From the NCBI GenBank assembly GCA_030428565.1, contig JAUIDR010000023.1, positions 1 to 48,966 on the forward strand: a DNA stretch of 48,966 nucleotides. The letters run 5' to 3'. Shown in pieces: positions 44,669-48,966 of the stretch. The translations under genes and the position numbers were made by a program. The notes beneath the pieces are model-generated. The model did no database searches, was not told the DNA's origin, and saw only the letters and a list, made by a program, of their open reading frames with translations. The stretch comes from Alphaproteobacteria bacterium (GTDB lineage Bacteria > Pseudomonadota > Alphaproteobacteria > UBA7985 > JAUIBT01). Position 1 is the first letter of the stretch, and each line of letters opens with the position of its first letter.

Positions 44669-45502
44669 CTACGCATTTGCCAGACCTTCAAAGAATTCTA
44701 GATCGGTCAGCCGCAAAGACTTGCCGCGTTGCTCTTCCAAACGACCATCTTTGCGCCACTGAGAAAGTTGACGCGACACTGTTTCTAAGGTCAGGCCGGT
44801 GAAGTCTGCGACTTGCTGACGCGAAGGAATAAAGCGAACCACCGCCCGCTCCATGTCCGGGCCGCTGGTTGCCCGCTCGCCGTCCTCGGCGCTACCGGCG
44901 ATCTTTGCCACCAGGTGCAACAAGAAGCGCGCCAGGCGCTGTTCTGCAGTCAGACGACCCAGCATAAAGATATGATCCCGGTCGTTGCGCGCCCGCTCTT
45001 GCGCAGCGCCGAAAAGAAACGGCAGCATGGCAGGCGAACGCTGGAGCTCCGAGAGCGTAACGACCCGTACCACGGCGTCATTGGCCGCTTCGGCGCTATG
45101 ATCGTAAACACCGGCAAACGTGAGGTCTGCGGGCTCCTTAGTGCCAACAATTTCAAGAACTTGCTCGCGGCCATCGCTGGTGAAGCGCTTGAGCAAGACG
45201 ACACCGGACTCGACAATATAGATGCGCTCAATGGCATCGCCTTGTTGGTAAAGGAATTCGCCGCGCTGCAATCGCTTGGTGCTGCCCACATGACGCCAGT
45301 CCAGCGATTCGCAAGCCTCAGCCTGCGCGGTATCGGAGGCGTCGATGGCCCGCTCTAGCGTGGGGATTGACTTCACGGATCGTTCCCGGCGCCTTGGCTG
45401 CGCCGCGCCATCGTAGGCAACGGGGTCGAAACCGCCGACCAAAGAGTCATGCACCAGCTCTCTTGAGTCGTTTAAAGAAGTGGCATCAAAATAGTCGCTC
45501 AC
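44669..45502 (-). CDS. Crp/Fnr family transcriptional regulator, FixK-like
   Basis: 277 residues from GTG 45502 (AGGA about 10 nt upstream). An unusual 50-residue N-terminal extension precedes the cyclic-nucleotide-type beta-barrel (RGEFLYQQGDAIERIYIVESGVVLL), dimer helix and helix-turn-helix SRQQVADFTGLTLETVSRQL (about 226-246). The ETVSR recognition helix is the FNR/FixK type that reads TTGAT-N4-ATCAA. Only one cysteine (C64) exists, so no [4Fe-4S] cluster can form as in FNR or FnrL. It probably activates ccoN and hemN; the oxygen signal may come from elsewhere. Confidence 0.9.
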   Translation of the reverse strand: MSDYFDATSLNDSRELVHDSLVGGFDPVAYDGAAQPRRRERSVKSIPTLERAIDASDTAQAEACESLDWRHVGSTKRLQRGEFLYQQGDAIERIYIVESGVVLLKRFTSDGREQVLEIVGTKEPADLTFAGVYDHSAEAANDAVVRVVTLSELQRSPAMLPFLFGAAQERARNDRDHIFMLGRLTAEQRLARFLLHLVAKIAGSAEDGERATSGPDMERAVVRFIPSRQQVADFTGLTLETVSRQLSQWRKDGRLEEQRGKSLRLTDLEFFEGLANA

Positions 45503-45724
45503 GTTCCTATGTCCTGTCAGGTTTGGCCCGGCGTTGAACCGCGCATTTCAGCGCCGCCCACAACAAGGCAAGTTGCTTCAAGCGACCCAATCAGCGTGCT
45601 CGCGATCCGAAATTGACCGATAGAACCTTGGTCACTTTCAGCCTCGCTGACCCGTCCGACTGGACCTTATTCACCGACAAGAACCGCTTGGTCCGAAAGG
45701 GAAAACCGCCCCTTTTACAGTCGA

Positions 45725-45738
45725 TTGATTTATCTCAA
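45725..45738. promoter_or_regulatory. FNR/FixK box between the regulator gene and the Usp gene
   Basis: TTGAT-TTAT-CTCAA differs from the consensus at one position. It lies 223 bp upstream of the regulator start and 282 bp upstream of the Usp start in a 517-bp divergent region, so it may serve either or both. Neither side has a TAGTCT at the 22-bp spacing. Confidence 0.65.
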
Positions 45739-45876
45739 AGTCTCACAAGACGACCCCAGGAGATAGACGCGCAACTACGGTAGGGTACTTCTACGCGCTT
45801 TGTGAAAATTATCATTATTTATCAGATACCTACATTTGCATCACGCAAAAGTGCGACGCCTAAAATCCCCCTGTGC

Positions 45877-45938
45877 GAATGGCAGAATTACGCCGACGTA
45901 GTAGTGCGAATAGTGCGTTGTGCGCAGAATTGCCATTC
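45877..45938. repeat. Inverted repeat in the Usp leader
   Basis: GAATGGCA-g-AATT (45877-45889) is complementary to AATTGCCATTC (45928-45938) apart from one bulged base, enclosing about 38 bp that contain several GTGCG motifs. It ends about 80 bp before the Usp start. It could be a leader RNA stem or a spread-out operator. An additional dyad TTTGC-N5-GCAAA lies at 45835-45849. Confidence 0.6.
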
Positions 45939-46019
45939 TAATGGGTATGGGACGCAACCAAACGCGCCATCGTGAAACGCAAAGGTTTCTCGCCAACCCG
46001 CCTAGCTTAGGAGATCAGC

Positions 46020-46871
46020 ATGGCCCGCATCACGGTTCTTTCGCCACTATTCGACACCAGCCAAGTCGAGGCGACCTTGTGCAAAATTGCAGAGGCCTTT
46101 GATGGTCAGGAAATCCACCTGATTGGCCTGTATGTAAAAGACATCATGGATTACAGCTTGGGCTATGCAGGCTACTCGACCCACGGCTATGCTTTCCCGG
46201 CCGATGTAATCGAAAACCTGTCCGAGCAGTCCAAGGAAGCCACCGCCAAAGTCAAGGCGGCCTTTGAAGCCTGCAGCCTGCCCCACACCATCGTTAAAGA
46301 GTGGCGGGCAGTCACCGGCAACGCCTTCGATCATATCTCTGCCCAGGCGCTCTACGCTGACCTGACGGTTTTGCCCTCACAGCCCAACATGGACCACGCT
46401 TTTTACGACGAGCTGTTGGCCCTGCACGTCTCAGACCAGGCGCCGACGCCCGTTCTGTTGCTACCGCTGGAAGCCAAAATCCAGCCCATCTTCTCTAAGC
46501 CCGTCCTGGCTTGGAAGGAGAGCCCGGAAGCCGCCAGAGCCGCCCGCGCTTTGATACGACTGATGCCCAAGGGCGGGTCCATCGACGTGGCCTTCGCCTA
46601 CAACCAGTTTAATGACGAAGGCATCAGCCAGCCAAGCGCCGCTGACATGAGCGCTTACTTGGCGCGCCAAGGCTATCAAGTCACCGATTCCCTCGTCCAC
46701 ACAGCTCAGTCCACCATCGGCCAAGCTCTGGTCGAACACGCAAACGATAAGGACGCCAGTCTCATCGTAGCGGGCGGCTATGGCCGTCGGCGCTGGGTGG
46801 AAGTGGTATTCGGCGGGGTCACTCAAACCCTGGTGGGCCAAGACCAGATCCCCGTACTTCTCGCAAGATAG
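46020..46871 (+). CDS. Tandem universal stress protein (UspA family)
   Basis: 283 residues forming two Usp domains. The C-terminal one (about 160-283) is better conserved: KPVLAWKESPEAARAARALIRLM, ASLIVAGGYGRRRWVEVVFGGVTQTLV, with an ATP-binding-like G-x2-G-x9-G(S/T) pattern altered to GGYGRRRWVEVVFGGVT. The N-terminal domain is degenerate. Usp proteins with two domains are common near anaerobic or microaerobic loci. AGGAG lies upstream of ATG 46020. It is divergent from the FixK-like gene. Confidence 0.9.
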   Translation: MARITVLSPLFDTSQVEATLCKIAEAFDGQEIHLIGLYVKDIMDYSLGYAGYSTHGYAFPADVIENLSEQSKEATAKVKAAFEACSLPHTIVKEWRAVTGNAFDHISAQALYADLTVLPSQPNMDHAFYDELLALHVSDQAPTPVLLLPLEAKIQPIFSKPVLAWKESPEAARAARALIRLMPKGGSIDVAFAYNQFNDEGISQPSAADMSAYLARQGYQVTDSLVHTAQSTIGQALVEHANDKDASLIVAGGYGRRRWVEVVFGGVTQTLVGQDQIPVLLAR

Positions 46872-46881
46872 GGCGGCGCCC

Positions 46882-46967
46882 TTTGACATAGCGCGCGCCG
46901 CTCTCGAAAGGCTGGGCCTCCCCTCCGCCTACTCAGCCGAGCCTTTCCCTCCCAGTGCTATGTCAAA
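46882..46967. repeat. MITE-like inverted-repeat element or long hairpin after the Usp gene
   Basis: TTTGACATAGC (46882-46892) is a perfect 11-bp inverted match of GCTATGTCAAA (46957-46967). Inside, GAAAGGCT (46906-46913) pairs with AGCCTTTC (46940-46947). Total length is 86 bp. There is no T-run after the stem on either strand, so it is not a typical terminator. No target duplication is obvious. The rest of the gap to the Hsp20 gene (to 47284) holds no recognisable gene. Confidence 0.75.
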
Positions 46968-47284
46968 ATTGGTTTGAAAGAACCTCTCACTCTCAGCCAT
47001 CCGTTCGCTCAATCCCAACCGTGACGGACTTTCTGGGGCGGGCTCGTAATGTTCGCGCCCCACCGCTTGAGCTTTGCCTGGGGCAATCGCGCCCTCGTTC
47101 AAGCTAGAGCGTTTAGCCAACCCGCACGAGCCCGCACCCCTTTCTCGTCTCAACGTAAGTCTCAAGCCTCTCAACAAAAACAAGAATCGCCAAATCCTCT
47201 CACCCTAACGCCCCGCGTCGCCGATCGAGCAACCTCTTCTCTCTTCTCTCTCCGCGCTTGACCGACGCATTCAGGAGCACTGTC

Positions 47285-47827
47285 ATGTCTCTCAATCCCT
47301 GGTACCGTAAACAGACCACCCCCAGCCTCTCAACCGGCTCTGCTGCCATCCCCGTGCACCACGAAGGACTTGGCGTCGGCGCCCTAGCCCGCGAACCTTT
47401 GGCCGCCATACAAAACGGCATGAACCGTTGGATGGGCCGGTTGTTCGGACTTGAACCTGATATTGATGTGGAAAATAGTATGCTGTCCCACTTTGCTGCC
47501 CCCTTGGTCGATGTCATCGAAGGCGAGAAGGGTTACACCGTCTCCGCCGAACTCCCCGCCATGAAGCCCGAAGACCTGAACGTCAGCGTTCAAGGCGACC
47601 GCTTGGTCATTCGCGGCGAAAAAAAAAGCGAAAAGTCTGAGCGCAATGACGACGATGTGGTGATCCGCTCCGAGCGCTATTTCGGGGTCGTACAGCGCAG
47701 CTTGAACCTGCCTCACGACGCTGATTTGGACGCCATTTCTGCCGACTTTAGCGATGGCGTGCTGTTGCTCACCATCCCCAAGCGGCAGGGTGCCAACAAA
47801 AACAGTCGCCAGATTCCGATTGCCTAG
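47285..47827 (+). CDS. Small heat-shock protein, Hsp20/alpha-crystallin family
   Basis: 180 residues. The alpha-crystallin domain runs from VDVIEGEKGYTVSAELPAMKPEDLNVSVQGDRLVIRGEKK to the C-terminal DGVLLLTIPK; the terminal IPI (QIPIA) is the I-x-I oligomerisation motif. It is an ATP-independent holdase chaperone. AGGAG lies 8 nt before ATG 47285; a longer in-frame start has no ribosome site. No heat-shock sigma32 promoter or ROSE thermometer was recognised upstream. The gene ends at a strong terminator. Confidence 0.95.
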   Translation: MSLNPWYRKQTTPSLSTGSAAIPVHHEGLGVGALAREPLAAIQNGMNRWMGRLFGLEPDIDVENSMLSHFAAPLVDVIEGEKGYTVSAELPAMKPEDLNVSVQGDRLVIRGEKKSEKSERNDDDVVIRSERYFGVVQRSLNLPHDADLDAISADFSDGVLLLTIPKRQGANKNSRQIPIA

Positions 47828-47938
47828 CTGGGTCGATGCCAGCCCGCGAGGCAAAGCGCGCCAGCGTCGCCAGCATCGCAGGCGATCTTTACCCCTCAGC
47901 GCCACCCACCGTCCCAATTTCTCCTCCTGCCTCAACTT

Positions 47939-47984
47939 GCATGGGGGTGCCCACTTTAAGCACTCCCATGCCCCCTTTTTTTTT
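47939..47984 (+). terminator. Intrinsic terminator after the Hsp20 gene
   Basis: GCATGGGGGTGC (47939-47950) pairs with GCACTCCCATGC (47960-47971), one G-T wobble, followed by CCCC and a run of nine T (47976-47984). It is 110 bp after the hsp20 stop. Confidence 0.93.
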
Positions 47985-47999
47985 CAGCGTGAGGCTCCG

Positions 48000-48044
48000 G
48001 CGAAGTTGGACCCTGCGAAGTTGAACCCTGCGAAGTTGGACCCG
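48000..48044. repeat. Tandem repeat, three copies of a 15-bp unit
   Basis: GCGAAGTTGGACCCT (48000-48014), GCGAAGTTGAACCCT (48015-48029) and GCGAAGTTGGACCCG (48030-48044). It lies just upstream of the hemN FNR box and after the hsp20 terminator. Non-coding in my reading. Confidence 0.9.
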
Positions 48045-48053
48045 GCGCTAAGC

Positions 48054-48095
48054 TTGACCGAGATCAAAGAGCCAAAATGCCGCCTTTGCTAGTCT
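48054..48095 (+). promoter_or_regulatory. FNR/FixK box and -10 of the hemN promoter
   Basis: TTGAC-CGAG-ATCAA (48054-48067) has one mismatch to the consensus. After 22 bp comes TAGTCT (48090-48095), giving a start near 48102, about 100 nt before the hemN ATG. The spacing and hexamer are identical to the ccoN promoter. Confidence 0.82.
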
Positions 48096-48201
48096 GAAGG
48101 CCGGGCAGGTTCGCAAAAAAACAGAGCGGCCATCGCTTCGGTAGAATTCGCCGCCCCATTCAGTATTGCCAATCAGGACGCAGACAGGACGCAGAGCCAC
48201 C

Positions 48202-48966
48202 ATGCCCCAAGCCCGCAGCGAGGCCGACTTCATCCATGAGGCGGTGCCGCGTTACACCAGCTACCCTCCGGCGACCGAATTTCAGGCGGCCTTCGACCCG
48301 CGCTCACACGCAGCGTGGCTGGCGGCGGTTCCAGCGGGCCAAGCCCTGTCGCTCTACATCCATATTCCCTACTGCGATCGCCTTTGTTGGTTCTGTGGCT
48401 GTTCGACCAAGCAGACCAAGCGTTATGAGCCGGTTGCAGCCTATCTTAAGGTCTTACACCGCGAGATCGCTCTGGTCGCTGAGCAGCTGGGCCAACGCCA
48501 CAGTTTAGCGCGCCTCCACTTGGGCGGCGGTTCTCCCAGTTTGCTGAAGGCCGAGGATATGGCCGACTTGCGCCACGTCCTCGACCGCCACTTTGATCTT
48601 GATGGAGACTGCGAAGTCAGCGTTGAACTGGATCCGGTCGACATGACGCCCGAGACCTACGAGGGGCTGGCCGCACTCGGTTTGACGCGCGCGAGCTTGG
48701 GCGTCCAGGACTTCGATCCCCTGGTGCAGACCACGATCAATCGTCCGCAGAGCTTTGAAGAGACCAAAGCGGTCATCGACCGCCTGCGCGCACGTGGGAT
48801 CACCTCGATCAACATCGACGCGCTCTACGGACTGCCGCACCAAACGCCCGAGCGCTTTGCTGCGACCTTGGAGCAAATCATCTCACTGGCGCCCAATCGC
48901 ATTGCTCTGTTCGGCTATGCCCATGTGCCTTGGGTGAAAAAGCACCAACGCCTGATCCCTGAAGAG
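48202..48966 (+). CDS. hemN: Oxygen-independent coproporphyrinogen III oxidase (partial)
   Basis: The first 255 residues are present and the frame is open at the right edge (full length about 450). A radical-SAM enzyme that converts coproporphyrinogen III to protoporphyrinogen IX without oxygen. The [4Fe-4S] motif is YCDRLCWFCGC (CxxxCxxC plus the extra Cys of HemN), preceded by YTSYPPATEF and LSLYIHIP, and followed by LHLGGGSPSLL (SAM-binding GGGxP-like) and VSVELDPVDMT. It supplies haem for the cbb3 oxidase under low oxygen and carries its own FNR-type promoter. Start ATG 48202. Confidence 0.95.
   Translation, partial: MPQARSEADFIHEAVPRYTSYPPATEFQAAFDPRSHAAWLAAVPAGQALSLYIHIPYCDRLCWFCGCSTKQTKRYEPVAAYLKVLHREIALVAEQLGQRHSLARLHLGGGSPSLLKAEDMADLRHVLDRHFDLDGDCEVSVELDPVDMTPETYEGLAALGLTRASLGVQDFDPLVQTTINRPQSFEETKAVIDRLRARGITSINIDALYGLPHQTPERFAATLEQIISLAPNRIALFGYAHVPWVKKHQRLIPEE

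Noticed and set aside
46882-46967. Reading the Usp downstream hairpin as a rho-independent terminator
   Set aside because: No T-run follows the stem on either strand and the arms are separated by internal loops.
47754-48092. ORF encoding PAKLD-type pentapeptide repeats after the Hsp20 gene
   Set aside because: Starts inside the Hsp20 gene in another frame and crosses its terminator; the pentapeptides come from the 15-bp DNA repeat.
1-48966. CRISPR arrays, tRNA genes, complete insertion sequences or prophage modules
   Set aside because: No regularly spaced direct repeats of CRISPR type, no tRNA T-loop and acceptor pairing, and no transposase, integrase or phage structural proteins were recognised.

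Overview
The window is chromosomal DNA from an alphaproteobacterium, probably Rhodospirillales in the broad sense (inferred from gene content and order, not tested by phylogeny). Pointers are moderately GC-rich coding DNA, the purF-DUF2937-SDR string, a complete ccoNOQP-ccoGHIS locus with an FNR/FixK-type regulator and hemN beside it, and DUF502, DUF3179 and FemAB-like DUF482 proteins. I saw no tRNA, rRNA, CRISPR array, complete insertion sequence or prophage genes.

Layout. 1-5.9 kb (mostly minus strand): a cellulose-synthase-like GT2 glycosyltransferase translationally coupled to a DUF3131 protein, then lpdA and a glycerophosphodiester phosphodiesterase. 6.1-6.25 kb: a likely 6S RNA (ssrS). 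6.7-12.4 kb: a degenerate ThiE-like protein, a zinc alcohol dehydrogenase, a DUF3179 protein, a secreted hypothetical, DUF502 and a GNAT acetyltransferase. 12.7-18.1 kb: dnaB, cvpA, purF, DUF2937, SDR. 18.2-20.9 kb: [2Fe-2S] and FAD subunits of a molybdenum-hydroxylase-like enzyme with no large subunit beside them, followed by a PcaB-like lyase with a degenerate catalytic loop. 20.9-24.5 kb: a six-copy 16-bp tandem repeat, DoxX, GlcG, and divergent malate synthase G (glcB) with palindromic candidate operators. 24.5-35.6 kb: mixed housekeeping and accessory genes (DUF1508, YdeI-like, Ldh2-type dehydrogenase, FemAB-like acyltransferase, SIMPL protein, methyltransferase, Uup-type ABC-F, OmpA-like lipoprotein, flavoprotein, SnoaL-like), including two copies of a 110-bp dispersed element.

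35.6-49 kb is a microaerobic respiration island. The minus strand carries ccoN-O-Q-P (cbb3 oxidase), then ccoG-H-I-S (assembly and copper supply), with an FNR/FixK-family regulator upstream. The plus strand carries a tandem universal stress protein, a small heat-shock protein and hemN (oxygen-independent haem synthesis, cut by the window edge). FNR-type boxes precede ccoN and hemN, and in both the box is followed after exactly 22 bp by the same candidate -10, TAGTCT. A third box lies between the regulator and the Usp gene. The regulator lacks the cysteines of oxygen-sensing FNR, so it looks FixK-like.

The less ordinary signals are the 110-bp element found twice between convergent genes, the GT2-DUF3131 pair, the CoxSM-like pair without a large subunit, the tandem repeats, an 86-nt MITE-like hairpin after the Usp gene, and a strong hairpin between ccoP and ccoG. 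No clearly new multi-gene system was identified; the repeat elements and the GT2-DUF3131 pair are the best candidates for something undescribed.
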